From Luidia sarsii (Eukaryota; Echinodermata; Asteroidea; Paxillosida; Luidiidae): 64,000 nt of DNA. A program made the position numbers and the translations under genes. Position 1 is the first letter of the stretch; each line of letters begins with the position of its first letter. Location: positions 12,791,145-12,855,144 of the forward strand of contig OX465103.1 of NCBI GenBank assembly GCA_949987565.1, written 5' to 3'. The notes under the pieces were generated by a model, which saw only the letters and a list, made by a program, of their open reading frames with translations, was not told where the DNA came from and did no database searches. Positions 20,555-33,550 of this stretch are shown here, one piece after another.

Positions 20555-22027
20555 CTGAACAGTCACAGCAACAAGGAGTTTTGATCAATAACTCAACAGG
20601 AGTCAACAAATAGACAGGCTTCATGAACTGAACTTTACTCACACCCAAGTCAACTATGTATGGACATGGACAGCAATCATGAAAGGTGAATAATCATTTG
20701 CCACATTTTGATACAAACAGCATTTGTTGATGAAAGCTCAATGAAAGAATGAATAATTTGTGAGGATCCATGTACCGGTATAAAAGCTGGAAACTCTTGA
20801 CGGTGTTTGCCACTGAAAAAGAAATGGATGGTTTTCAAAGTTGACCATCTTTCTCCTGGAAAAGGGGATATTATGTAGATTTCAACTTTTTATTCAAATG
20901 TTAACCAGACCATTGTTCGAGTGCAAAAATAAAGAATGGGTTTAATGAAGGCAATTTGAAAGGTAAATTTTATCCAACTAACACTCATTTGAAGATTCAA
21001 TTTCATTCTGTGAAAGAGATTTCTATGAAAGCCCTCTGGATAGTGTGTACACTGTGATGCCAACTTTCATTAGTATGAAGTCAACAAAATAATCAGGTCA
21101 CATACATTGTGTTGACACAAAACGTTGAGAAACTATCTATAGGCCTAATCTTAACCATTTCTATTTTAGTAATCATATGTACCGGTATACACACCAATTG
21201 ACAAGGCATTTTTCTTTCCCATACTTGGCAATGTGGGATGGTAAGCAAGATTATTTCCACTCTTGCTTGGCAGTTGTTATTTCAACTTCTCCCCCACAAT
21301 TGATCTAAATTTTAGCTTGACGTGTCCATTTATACTCTCAATTCCTTCAACCAATATCCCTTAATTAAGTCCATGTTTTCCTTGTCCACATCAATAGGTT
21401 GCTTGTTGACTGAGTGAAACCATCAGCAATGAACGCATATCATGAATAACAAAGTGGGTCTATTCATGAGAAAACTTAGCATCCTGGATATTTACAACAA
21501 CAAAAAACCATTCTAGACAATAAAGCAAATGGTTTACAACAAAGATGGTTATAAATAAGATGCTTGCAACTAAGACTCATGCAATTGTGTTTACCATCAG
21601 AGGGAATACAATTCATTTGAAGGCAGGGTGTACATGGTCTGATGGGAAAGGGACATGGCAGGCAGCCACCAGTGGCCAACTGAGAGTCCCTCGGGCAAAG
21701 TATCTTTACAACCAATGTCTGATTGAGATCAAAGCAAAGCACTGACACAGGGAGTCAGCCAGTTCCATTTGGATGTGCAGGCAACTGCATGGTAGGCATC
21801 TTCAATCTGTAGGAGTCTGCAGCTCTCTGCAGTGTGAGAACATTGCAACACCAGACTCATCAGACATTGACAGGATTTGTGGGCAAAGGAGTAAGACTGG
21901 AAAACAACACATATCAGTGAATGCTCATCTGAGTTTTCTTTGACTGCAAAAGGACTGAGCGTATACAAGGAAATAGTGACTGGACATCAGCTGCTTAAAT
22001 CAGGCTTGACTTAAAGACACCGGACAC
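20555..22027. repeat. B-to-A spacer, unit 1/2 boundary
   Basis: Copy of 169-1642 with AATAAA at 20928, relic CTLD fragment 21622-21730 and promoter block to 22027. Missing one A of a run near 21120. No gene. Confidence 0.8.
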
Positions 22028-22561
22028 ATGAGTTCTGGCAGTATGGAGCTCATTTGGCTGGTTAGTGTCATCATGGCTGCATGTGTTCATGCCCAGCATT
22101 GCCAGCCTGGTCAAGAAGGATTTGGTAATTCTTGCTACCAGCTGCTGAATGGGACAATGACTTGGCAAGATGCATCTCAAGCCTGCTCTGACATGGGAGG
22201 TGGCTTGGTGGTTCCAGACTCCTTCAGTGAAAATCAGTTCATCGGGGAGATGTTCCAAAGGAAAGTGACTAGCGGTAATCTTTGGATTGGCTGCACTGAC
22301 CAGGAGGAGGAAGGCAAGTGGGTGAAGTCTGGTGATGAGGCAGGCAAGGAATGCACCTACACCAACTGGGCAGATGGGCAGCCGGATAATGCTGGCACTG
22401 GAGAAGACTGTGCTCATAAGTATTATCCAGATGATCTCTGGAATGATGCACCTTGTTCCCAGACAAATTATGGGATGTGTAAGTTCACCATCAGTCCCTC
22501 TTCAAGCCCAAAGATGACCTGCCTGCAGGCTGATGCCAACGGCCGTTTCACTGGCCAATAA
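22028..22561 (+). CDS. secreted C-type lectin, A type
   Basis: Protein identical to 1643-2176 and 6863-7396. Opens unit 2. Its upstream differs slightly from the first two copies (CAATCTGTAGGAG instead of TAATATGTAGGAG near 21803), as also before the 37206 and 49307 copies. Confidence 0.92.
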   Translation: MSSGSMELIWLVSVIMAACVHAQHCQPGQEGFGNSCYQLLNGTMTWQDASQACSDMGGGLVVPDSFSENQFIGEMFQRKVTSGNLWIGCTDQEEEGKWVKSGDEAGKECTYTNWADGQPDNAGTGEDCAHKYYPDDLWNDAPCSQTNYGMCKFTISPSSSPKMTCLQADANGRFTGQ

Positions 22562-25242
22562 CTGACCAGTCACAGCAACAAGGAGTTTTGATCAATAACT
22601 CAACAAAGAGTCAACAAATAGACAGGCTTCATGAACTGAACTTTACTCACACCCAAGTCAACTATGTATGGACATGGACAGCAATCATGAAAGGTGAATA
22701 TCATTGGGGAAAATATTTGATTCAAACTGATGTTTACTACAAATATGAATTTGTGCATTTTTATGTGGATAAGGTTTTAAAACTCATAATTGATAGGTGT
22801 ACAGATATATAATCATTGGAAAGAATAATTAATAGTTTTTCCAAGTCGTTGCCATTGCTGATGAGCACTGATAGCAAAAGGGGCAAATTGATTTGTGCCT
22901 TCAAACATCTCATGGGCATTCTTTAAACTAGTCATTGTGTGGATCATTTGCGACCAGTTAGAAATTCAAACTATAACAATCTGGTTATGTGTAACTATGA
23001 AGGAAGATACTTGGAGACAAAACACATGTACACACATGTACGGACACACACTGTTGTGTGAGGCATGGCAGCGGCGTGGCATGCACTGTGTGCACAGTTG
23101 GGATGGGGTGTGGTAATACCGGTGTGCCATGGTTTGCATGCATATGGCCTGGATCTCTTGATGGTTCTCAGCAATGCCTGCAAACCTCATTACAATAACA
23201 AAGGGTACGCCCCATATGAAAACTGATTACTACTGGTCATAATGCGTGACGTGTACGAAGTCACGTTTGATAAATATATGAATTATGCATGATTTCCTTA
23301 CAAGTGGCGCACATATGGGTTTGTGTGCAATGTGTACAGTATAGCTTGACTGCGTATGAGCCCCACCCCCATTTTTGAGTCTTGTGATTGGCCGAGAGAT
23401 CACCTTGGACAAGGCAAGCAGACAGTAACAGCAGAAGCTAACATTTTGCTTGGGAAAAGCATATTTCAACAGAAAGGAAGACAAATTAATTTTCTTCACT
23501 AAGAATCTCCCGCATTAGCTATAGGAGAGTATGATTTTTTTAAGCCAAGAAAATGGCGCCACTAAGAAAGAAATTTTTTGTCATTAATTCTGTGTAATTG
23601 GAACCCCAATCAATCAGTTGACAAAATAGTAATGATATATAAATCAGCCAGAAAGAGGTCTAGTCAGGAAAAGGGAATTTGGACATTGTCTTGTGAACAG
23701 TAAAGGGTTAAAGCTTTCAGAGTGTTTATTAGCATATTGAGGAATAAGGTTTTCAAATGTATAGTAATAGATGACATTTTTTTGGGCATTGGAAATATAA
23801 GAAGCAGAATCAGGAAAAGGGAAAAATATCTTGTGGGATTTTTTTTAATATCATTCAATGTTTTCATCATTTGTGTACAGTAAGATTACAAACCCTTCAT
23901 TCAGTATCAATGATTTATTTGTAAATATCCGTACTTGGTGTTTCAAGATCATATCCAGATTTGTTCTCATTCTGGATGTTTTGGAGCACTTGTAGAACAA
24001 AATTAGATGAATATTCTTTTGCACCATTTACATTTCTCAGTGTGATTTTTAAAAATCAATCAGTTATTGCTTTTTAATCATAATAATGAATTTTTCTCAC
24101 ATCATCAGTGTTTCTATGTATCTTTTGGAGAAAAAAAGCTAAAGCTAATATTTGCTTTTTGAAAATTTTCAAAATGTTTTAAAATAATGGTCAATATTGT
24201 GATTTGAGGTAGATGCATATGGTTGGTCTCTTCAGAGTGTATCGTGCATTTAAAGAATTATTGGGGATTTTGAATTCACAGTGTTTGCACAATAGCAGAG
24301 TTTAGAGTGTCAAGAAAAAGGAGCTAAAAATAGTTTGACTTTTGCAAATGTCTTTTCATAATCATGTCTTTTCATCTTTTAAAATGAAATTTGGAATTCA
24401 GTTAACTGAAGCAGGCAAGATAAGTGGGTGAGGTCTACTGATGAGGCGGGCCAGGAATGCAAACAATGGGAATACTGGCATTTTCTAATTTCCCAATGAT
24501 ATATCTATATGCACACCAGTTGACATGCCATTTGCCTTTCCCCTACTTAGCAAATAGCCATGGAAGAGCACTTCCACTCTTGCATGGTAGTTGTTATGGC
24601 AACTTCTCCCTCAATAAGGCTATTACAATAGAACGCTTGCTGCTTGTGCCAAACCTTTGGAAGTGGAGGCATGTGCTTGATTAAAAAGGAGAAGAATTAC
24701 TTTTTTTTAATAATTGGCACAACTCAGCATCAGACACGGTGTCTGAACAGGGACCCTAACAATGACCAAAATGGCTTCCAACAAAGAGGAGGCTTGCATC
24801 TTTTGCTGACCAACAGAGGGTAAAGAAATTGGAAGGCAGGTTGTACATAGTCTGATGGGAAGGGGACGTGGCAGGCAGCCATCAGTGGCCAACTGAGAGA
24901 CTCCCTCAGGCAAAGTATCTTTACAACCAATGTCTGATTGAGATCAAAGAAATGCACTGACACAGGGAGTCAGCCAGTTCCATTTGGATGTGCATGCAAC
25001 TGCATGGTAGGCATCTTCAATCTGTAGGAGTCAGCAGCTCTCTGTAGTGTGAGAACATTGCAACACCAGACTCATCAGACATTGACAGGATTTGTGGGCA
25101 AAGGAGTAAGACTGGAAAACAACACATATCAGTGAATGCTCATCTGAGTTTTCTTTGACTGCAAAAGGACTAAGTGTATACAAGGAAATAGTGACTGGAT
25201 ATCAGCTGCTCAAATCAGGCTTGACTTAAAGACACCGGACAC
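22562..25242. repeat. A-to-A' spacer, unit 2
   Basis: Matches 7397-10077. Relic CTLD pieces at 24414-24460 and 24834-24952; promoter block ends at 25242. No gene seen. Confidence 0.8.
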
Positions 25243-25776
25243 ATGAGTTCATGCAGTATGGAGCTTATTTGGCTGGTTAGTGTCATCATGGCTGCATGTG
25301 TTCATGCCCAGCATTGCCTGCCTGGTCAAGAAGGATTTGGTAATTCTTGCTACCAGCTGCTGAATGGGACAATGACTTGGCAAGATGCATCTCAAGCCTG
25401 CTCTGACATGGGAGGTGGCTTGGTGGTTCCTGACTCCTTCAGTGAAAATCAGTTCATCGGGGAGATGTTCCAAAGGAAAGTGACTAGCGGTAATCTTTGG
25501 ATTGGCTGCACTGACCAGGAGGAGGAAGGCAAGTGGGTGAAATCTGGTGATGAGGCAGGCCAGGAGTGCACCTACACCAACTGGGCAGATGGGCAGCCGG
25601 ATAATGCTGGCACTGGAGAAGACTGTGCTCATAAGTATTATCCAGATGATCTCTGGAATGATGTACCTTGTTCCCAGACAAATTATGGGATGTGTGAGTT
25701 CACCATCAGTCCCTCTTCAAGCCCAAAGATGACCTGCCTGCAGGCTGATGCCAACGGCCGTTTCACTGGCCAATAA
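25243..25776 (+). CDS. secreted C-type lectin, A' type (QPD)
   Basis: 177 residues, identical to the protein of 10078-10611 except CEF for CKF at residue 152, the form found in D and E genes. Calcium site Q118-P119-D120/E126/N139-D140 intact. The single E/K change could be mutation or a short conversion tract from a D or E gene. Confidence 0.91.
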   Translation: MSSCSMELIWLVSVIMAACVHAQHCLPGQEGFGNSCYQLLNGTMTWQDASQACSDMGGGLVVPDSFSENQFIGEMFQRKVTSGNLWIGCTDQEEEGKWVKSGDEAGQECTYTNWADGQPDNAGTGEDCAHKYYPDDLWNDVPCSQTNYGMCEFTISPSSSPKMTCLQADANGRFTGQ

Positions 25777-28133
25777 CTGACCAGTCACAGCAACAAGGAG
25801 TTTTGATCAATAACTCAACAAAGAGTCAACAAATAGACAGGCTTCATGAACTGAACTTTACTCACACCCAAGTCAACTACGTATGGACATGGACAGCAAT
25901 CATGAAAGGTGAATATCATTAGGAAAATATTTGATTCAAACTGATATTTACTACAAATATGAGTTTGTGCATTTTTATGTGGATAAGGTTTTAAAACTCA
26001 TCATTGAGAGGTGTACAGATATATAATCATTGGAAAGAATACTTAATAGTTTTTCCAAGTCGTTGCCATTGCTGATGAGCACTGATAGCAAAAGGGGCAA
26101 ATTGATTTGTGCATTCAAACATCTCATAGTCATTGTGTGGATCATTTGCAACCAGTTAGAAATTCAAACTATAACAATCTGGTTAAAATGTAAAAAACTA
26201 TGAAGGAAGATACTTGGAGACAAAACACATGTACACACATGTACGGACACACACTGTTGTGTGAGGCATGGCAGCGGCGTGACATGCACTGTGTGCACAG
26301 TTGGGATGGGGTGTGGTAATACCGGTGTGCCATGGTTTGCATGCATATGGCCTGGATCTCTTGATGGTTCTCAGCAATGCCAGCAAACCTCATTACAATA
26401 ACAAAGGGTACGCCCCATATGAAAACTGATTACTATTGGTCATAATGCATGACGTGTACGAAGTCACGTTTGATAAATATATGAATTATGCATGATTTCC
26501 TTACAAGTGGCGCACATATGGGTTTGTGTGCAATGTGTACAGTATAGCTTGACTGCATATGAGCCCCACCCCCATTTTTGAGTCTTGTGATTGGCCGAGA
26601 GATCACCTTGGACAAGGCTAGCTAACAGTAACAGCAGAAGCTAACATTTTGCTTGGGAAAAGCATATTTCAACAGAAAGGAAGACAAATTAATTTTCTTC
26701 ACTAAGAATCTCCCGCATTAGCTATAGGAGAGTATGAATTTTTTAAGCCAAGAAAATGGCGCCACTAAGAAAGAATTTTTTTTTCATTAATTCCGTGTAA
26801 TTGGAACCCCAATCAATCAGTTGACAAAATAGTAATGATATATTTCAGCCAGAAAGAGGTCTAGTCAGGAAAAGGGAATTTGGACATTGTCTTGTGAACA
26901 GTAAAGGGTTAAAGCTTTCAGAGTGTTTATTAGCATATTGAGGAATAAGGTTTTCAAATGTATAGTAATAGATGACATTTATTTTGGCATTGGAAATATA
27001 AGAAGCATAATCAGGAAAAGGGAAAAATATCTTGTGGGATTTTTTTTAATATCATTCAATGTTTTCATCATTTGTGTACAGTAAGATTACAAACCCTTCA
27101 TTCAGTATCAATGATTTATTTGTAAATATCCGTACTTGGTGTTTCAAGATCATATCCAGATTTGTTCTCATTCTGGATGTTTTGGAGCACTTGTAGAACA
27201 AAATTAGATGAATATTCTTTTGCACCATTTACATTTCTCAGTGTGATTTTTAAAAATCAATCAGTTGTTGCTTTATAATCATAATAATGAATTTTTCTCA
27301 CATCATCAGTGTTTTTTATGTATCTTTTGGAGAAAAAAAGCTAAAGCTAATATTTGCTTTTTGAAAATTTTCAAAATGTTTTAAAATAATGGTCAATATT
27401 GTGATTTGAGGTGGATGCATATTCAGAGTGTATCGTGCATTTAAAGAATTATTGGGAATTTTGAATTCACAGTGTTTGCACAATAGCAGAGTTTAGAGTG
27501 TCAAGAAAAAGGAGCTAAAATTAGTTTGACTTTTGCAAATGTCTTTTCATAATCATGTCTTTTCATCTTTTAAAATTTGGAATTCAGTTAACTGAAGCAG
27601 GCAAGATAAGTGGGTGAGGTCTACTGATGACTTGGGCCAGGAATGCAAACAATGGGAATACTGGCATTTTCTAATTTCCAAATGATATATCTATATGCAC
27701 ACCAGTTGACATGTCATTTGCCTTTCCCCTACTTAGCAAATAGCCATGGAAGAGCACTTCCACTCTTGCAAGGTAGTTGTTATGGCAACTTCTCCCTTAA
27801 TAAGCTGTCACAATAGAATGTTTGCTGCTTGTGCCAAACCTTTGGAAGTGGAGGCATGTGCTTGATTAAAAAGGAGAAGAATTACTATTTTAAATTATTG
27901 GCACAACTCAGCATCAGACACGGTGTCTGAACAAGGACCCTAACAATGACACAAATGGCCTCCAACAAAGAGGAGGCTTGCATCTTTTGCTGACCAACAG
28001 AGGGTAAAGAAATTGGAAGGCGGGTTGTACATAGTCTGATGGGAAGGGGAAGTGGCAGGCAGCCATCAGTGGCCAACTGAGACTCCCTCGGGCAAAGTAT
28101 CTTTACAACCAATGTCTGATTGAGATCAAAGCA
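25777..28133. repeat. A'-to-T spacer, unit 2
   Basis: Near-identical to 10612-12968. Relic CTLD pieces at 27600-27646 and about 28017-28130. No promoter block before T because of the shared deletion. Confidence 0.75.
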
Positions 28134-28353
28134 AGGCCAGAAGTGCACCTACACCAACTGGGCAGATGGGCAGCCGGATAATGCTGACAATGAGGAACAC
28201 TGTGCTCATAAGTATTATCCAGATGATCTCTGGAATGATGTACCTTGTTCCCAAAAATACAATGGGATGTGTGAGTTCACCATCTGTCCCTCTTCAAGCC
28301 CAAAGATGACCTGCCTGCAGGCTGATGCCAACGGCCGTTTCACTGGCCAATAA
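28134..28353 (+). pseudogene. C-type lectin, T type: 5'-deleted pseudogene, mosaic 3' end
   Basis: Same deletion junction as 12969, so the deletion predates duplication of the 15-kb unit. The start of the fragment is the same as in copy 1 (AGQKCTYTNWADGQPDNAD), but after VPCSQ the two differ: here KYNGMCEFTICPSSS, close to the E gene (KYYGMCEFTICPSSS), there TNYGMCKFTISPSSS as in A. One of the two has been overwritten by conversion; the E-like ending here is probably the original. No ATG and no first half of the domain. Confidence 0.9.
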
Positions 28354-31300
28354 CTGACCAGTCACAGCAACAAGGAGTTTTGATCAATAACTCAACAAAG
28401 AGTCAACAAATAGACAGGCTTTATGGACTGAACTTTACTCACACTCAAGTCAACTATGTATGGACATGGACAGCAATCATGAAATGTGAATATCATTAGG
28501 AAAATATTTGATTCGAACAGACGTTTACTACAAATATGAATTTGTGCATTTTTATGTGGATAAGGTTTTAAAACTCATCATTGATACATGTAGGTGTACA
28601 GATATATAATCATTGGAAAGAATAATTAATAGTTTTTCCAAGTTGTTGCCATTGCTGATGAGGACTAATTAGCAAAAGGGGCAAATTGATTTGTGCCTTC
28701 AAACATCTCATGGGCATTCTTTAAACTAGTCATTGTGTGGATCATTTGCTACCAGTTAGAAATTCAAACTATAACAATCTGGTTATGTGAAACTATGAAG
28801 GAAGATACTTGGAGACAAAACACATGTACACACATGTACGGACACACACTGTTGTGTGAGGCATGGCAGCAGCGTGGCATGCACTGTGTGCACAGTTGAG
28901 ATGGGGTGTGGTAATACCGGTGTGCCATGGTTTGCATGCATATGGCCTGGATCTCTTGATGGTTCTCAGCAATGCCTGCAAACCTCATTACAATAACAAA
29001 GGGTACGCCCCATATGAAAACTGATTACTATTGGTCATAATGCATGACGTGTACGAAGTCACGTTTGATAAATATATGAATTATGCATGATTTCCTTACA
29101 AGTGGCGCACATATGGGTTTGTGTGCAATGTGTACAGTATAGCTTGACTGCATATGAGCCCCACCCCCATTTTTGAGTCTTGTGATTGGCCGAGAGATCA
29201 CCTTGGACAAGGCTAGCTAACAGTAACAGCAGAAGCTAACATTTTGCAATAACAAAGGGTACGCCCCATATGAAAACTGATTACTATTGGTCATAATGCA
29301 TGACGTGTACGAAGTCACGTTTGATAAATGTATGAATTATGCATGATTTCCTTACAAGTGGCGCACATGTGGGTTTGTGTGCAATGTGTACAGTATAGCA
29401 TGACTGCATGTCACTGAGACCCCCCCCCCCCCCCATCGTGGAGTCTTGTAATTGGCTGGAGAAAAATCATCAATAATCATGACTGCAGCATAACTGCATA
29501 TAGCTGAGCCTACCCATTTTCATCCCAAAGTGAATGAAAATGCAAATGAAATTTTTTTTAGATCATGGACCCAACAAGGCAGTCTTTCTATTCGAGGGCG
29601 GTCTGATGGCTGTGCGCATGCTGGGAAATGTGTACACACACAGACTTGTATGTGGATTTGTAGTGACAAGACTTGCATGCTGTGTACAGTTGTGATCCAG
29701 TATGGTACATGTACATGTACATAGTGATAGTGGCATTGTGCCATGAGGTTGCCTGCGTATGGCACAGATCTCTGCCAAGAGCCATACCTGAGAGACCGCC
29801 TTGGACAAGGCTAGCTAACAGTAGCAAGAAATACTTTGCTCAGGAAAAGCATATTTCATAAGAGAGGGTGACAATTTGGCTTTCTTCACTTCAGTTCAGA
29901 AAACTAAGAATCTTCTGCATTATATATAGGGTAGCCGACATTTTGTAAGCCAAGAACAGGTTTTTCTCAAATTTATAGATGACATTTATTTTGACATTGG
30001 AAATTTAAGAAAAGAAAAGGGAGACATTTGTTTGTGCTTTGAAATATCTTGTGGGATTATTTTAATATAATTCAATGTATTCATCATTTGTGTAAGATTT
30101 TCAAACCCTTCATTCAATGCCAATGATTTATTTGTAAATATACTTGATGTTTTAAGATCATAGCCAGTATTTTTTTTCATTCTGGATCTTTTGGAGCACT
30201 TGTAGCAAAACAATTAGATGAAAATTCATTTGCACCATTTCAATTTCTCAGTGTGATTTAAAAAAATTAATCAGGTGTTGCTTTATGATCATAATAATGA
30301 ATTAACGTTTTTCTCACATCATCAGTGTTTCTATTTACCTTTTGCAGAAAAAGTTTCAATTTATTTTTAATTTTCAAATTATCAACAGAATTACATTCTA
30401 TGTGTGCATATTATTTCAGATGAAAAAAATCAAAATGTTTTGAATGATCAATATTGTGTTTTGAGGTAGATGCATATGATAAGTCTCTTCAGAGTGTGTC
30501 ATAAATTTCAAGAATTATTGAGGATTTGGAATTCACAATTTTTGGCACATGAGTGTGAGGGAAAAGGAGCTAAAATTACTTGACTTTTGCAAATTTCTTT
30601 TCACATGTTAAATAAATGTGCGTGTCACAAAACATATACCGACATATACATACTCATTGGTTTGTGTTTTTACTGTTAGTCAATATGTGCTCTATCATCT
30701 ATATCAAGTAGAAATCGCTGGCAGACAATTAGTTAAATGCAGGATGTGAAGTGCCACCTCAATTGAATCGTGTGTCTATGCGGGAAAAGTCCTGTGCTCT
30801 ATTGCAAACAGACGTAGAAGCTGTAGCTTGCATTTTACTTTCCTCTGATAATATCCAAGTTTCTTCCACAATTTCTATACCACTTTCTGCTCATATCCAG
30901 GGTTCTTCCCAAAGACAAAATGTCACGAGAGTCCCCCCCCCCTCTGATCAATTTTGGGAGGATGAGCATATGCTTCATTGAATAATGGCTGGCTTCATTT
31001 GTGTGCAGTCAAGCAGGGTTGCAGAATAACAATCCTAGTGTGCGCATTAAACACCATAAATGCATGCATCACTGGTTGGATGAAGAGAAGGCGAGGGGAG
31101 GTAACAAAGACCCAAGAAGTGCGCATAAATGCCCAGACACGTAAAAGGCTACCATACAAACATCAGTGGCCAAGAGAGGCAGCATCAAATGTATGGAATA
31201 TTCTACCTGTCTCCGTACTTTTTTCCCATAACAGGCCTGCAATACAAGCCTATTTCTCATGGTCCATTTTCATTGCAAGTTGCAATCTGGGTGTCACACT

Positions 31301-33010
31301 CACAATACATTGTACATGCATGTATGTATACACATACTCACTGGGTTGTGTTTTTACTGTTCATCAATGTGTGCTGTATCATCTATATCAAGTAGGACTC
31401 CCTCTCTGAATCCAACAGTTTGGGCATAGATTACTGCTTTGAACTCTTGGAAGCTTGATGCAGATCTACGGACTTTCAGGACACAGTAATCCACTGGTTA
31501 GCCTACCACTTCAATATGCTTACTCGTTGATGACCATGCCAGGGTACATTTTTGGAAAGCAAGCTTACTTGAACATCAATTTGTCTTCAGATTGAGGCAA
31601 TATTTTCTCTACTACACAAAGACATCTACAAGAACAACTTTACAGGTTGCTGTGATGATTCAATGGATGTTCTGCTTGGTGAAAAAAAGAGACTACATAA
31701 GAAGTCTACTTGGTAGTAAAATAAATTATTGAGAAATAGTACACAAATAATGAATGTTTGTGAGTGAAATGGTAAGAATAATTTCATAAGATGACAGATA
31801 AAATGTTCCATTCCACGAAGCGAAGCCGAGTGAAATGAAACATTTCATACGTCACTGAATGAAATTATTCTCACCATTCCATGAATGCAAAACATTCATG
31901 ATTTGTTTTATACAATACCCACATAAATCCCAGCCAGATATTTCATCTTCTGTTAGGAGAACAAACGGTCCTTGCATATTAACCGCAGCCATTTGACAGA
32001 TTTGTGTTACAAACGCAAGAGCCACCCACCATTAGAATAGTACCATGTAATACTACACTGGTTCCCAGTCCTACATTTTATTCATGAAATAAGGGGTGGG
32101 AAGCCATGGAAGTTCTATTCAAGACTGAATAGAACTTCTGTACCATTGAATAGAACTTTGCCGTGAATATCGGAACAAATAACTAAGCGACATGTGATCA
32201 AGATCAAGCAATCAGATGATGGGGATTCATGAGGGTCCCGTATGATAAAATGTGTTTCTGGTCCAAATTCTATTTGTCAGTGTCCCCAAATGACTATATC
32301 CAAACACAGCTTTTGTTTGATGATAATTGCCGTTTGACATTGCTTACGCCATGACCTTTTGACTACCGGTAAGCAAGTGATTAATACTAATAATGATTTT
32401 TTAATAGATACCGGGGTCCGGTAGTTATTTTTGAAGTCATCCTGCAACTATCCCCATACAACCCAGTATATCAGCCTGCTTTGCTTGGCATGTGTGATGG
32501 ATCAGTACGTGCATCTCCTCAGACAGATTTCACTTTGATAGGATAGCCTTTTATTCAATCACGGCCAATCAGAAACACGCACAATTAAGGCACTGTCAAT
32601 AATCCTTCATATCACATTAGGGACGCTCCACTCTCCAGTATCCATAGTTACAGCATATTAATTCCATCGTTCCATCGATGCTTCCAACTGGAGTCCATAT
32701 TTTCAGTCTGTTTACCAGCAATTCGCATTGAAGGTATTTACATGGGTTTTGGAAAACGATATGAACAAACAGTCTGCAACTAATAATTGCATAGAGTCCA
32801 CAGCTCTCTGCAGTGTTAGAACATTGCAACACCAGACTCATCAGACATTGACAGGATTTGTGGGCAAAGGAGTAAGACTGGAAAACAACACATATCAGTG
32901 AATGCTCATCTGAGTTTTCTTTGACTACAAAAGGACTGAGTGTAGACAAGGAAATAGTGACTGGACATCAGCTGCTCAAATCAGACTTGACAATTGAAGA
33001 CACCGGACAC
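28354..33010. repeat. T-to-D spacer, unit 2
   Basis: Copy of 13189-17834: duplicated 256-bp block from 28991 (with a longer C-run near 29420), CATGTA repeat expansion near 29707, foldback element 31750-31899, hairpin near 32110, D promoter block 32797-33010. No gene seen. Confidence 0.7.
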
Positions 33011-33550
33011 ATGAGTTCTGGCAGTATGGAGCTCATTTGGCTGGTTAGTGTCATCATGGCTGCATGTGTTCATGCCCAGCATTGCCAGCCTGGTCAAGAA
33101 GGATTTGGTAATTCTTGCTACCAGCTGCTGAATGGGACAATGACTTGGGGAGAAGCATCTCAAGCCTGCTCTGACATGGGAGGTGGCTTGGTAGTTCCAG
33201 ACTCCTTCAGTGAAAATCAGTTCATCGGGGAGATGTTCCAAAGGAAAGTGCCTAGCGGTCGTCTTTGGATTGGCTGCACTGACCAGGAGGAGGAAGGCAA
33301 GTGGGTGAAGTCTGGTGATGAGGCAGGCCAGGAGTGTACCTACTTCAATTGGGGAGATAGGCAGCCGGATAATTATGGCAATGGGGAACACTGTTCTCAT
33401 GCCGGTAATTATTATCCAGATGATCTCTGGAATGATGAATCTTGTTCATCCCAATATTATGGGATGTGTGAGTTCACCATCAGTCCCTCTTCAAGCCCAA
33501 AGATGACCTGCCTGCAGGCTGATGCCAACGGCCGTTTCACTGGCCAATAA
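33011..33550 (+). CDS. secreted C-type lectin, D type (QPD)
   Basis: 179 residues from the conserved ATG. Differs from 17835-18374 by one residue: S129 for A (EHCSH), next to the core cysteine C128. TWGEAS is kept. Calcium site Q118-P119-D120, E126, N141, D142 intact. Confidence 0.91.
   Translation: MSSGSMELIWLVSVIMAACVHAQHCQPGQEGFGNSCYQLLNGTMTWGEASQACSDMGGGLVVPDSFSENQFIGEMFQRKVPSGRLWIGCTDQEEEGKWVKSGDEAGQECTYFNWGDRQPDNYGNGEHCSHAGNYYPDDLWNDESCSSQYYGMCEFTISPSSSPKMTCLQADANGRFTGQ

Larger units (their letters stand above)
6863..22027 (+). repeat. array unit 1, 15,165 bp (A-A'-T-D-B)
   Basis: Gene starts 6863, 10078, 12969, 17835 and 20024 reappear at 22028, 25243, 28134, 33011 and 35200, offsets 15,165-15,176. 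The offset grows by about 11 bp because of a longer C-run and an extra ACATGT in the second copy (29,420-29,720). All genes point the same way. Confidence 0.92.
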
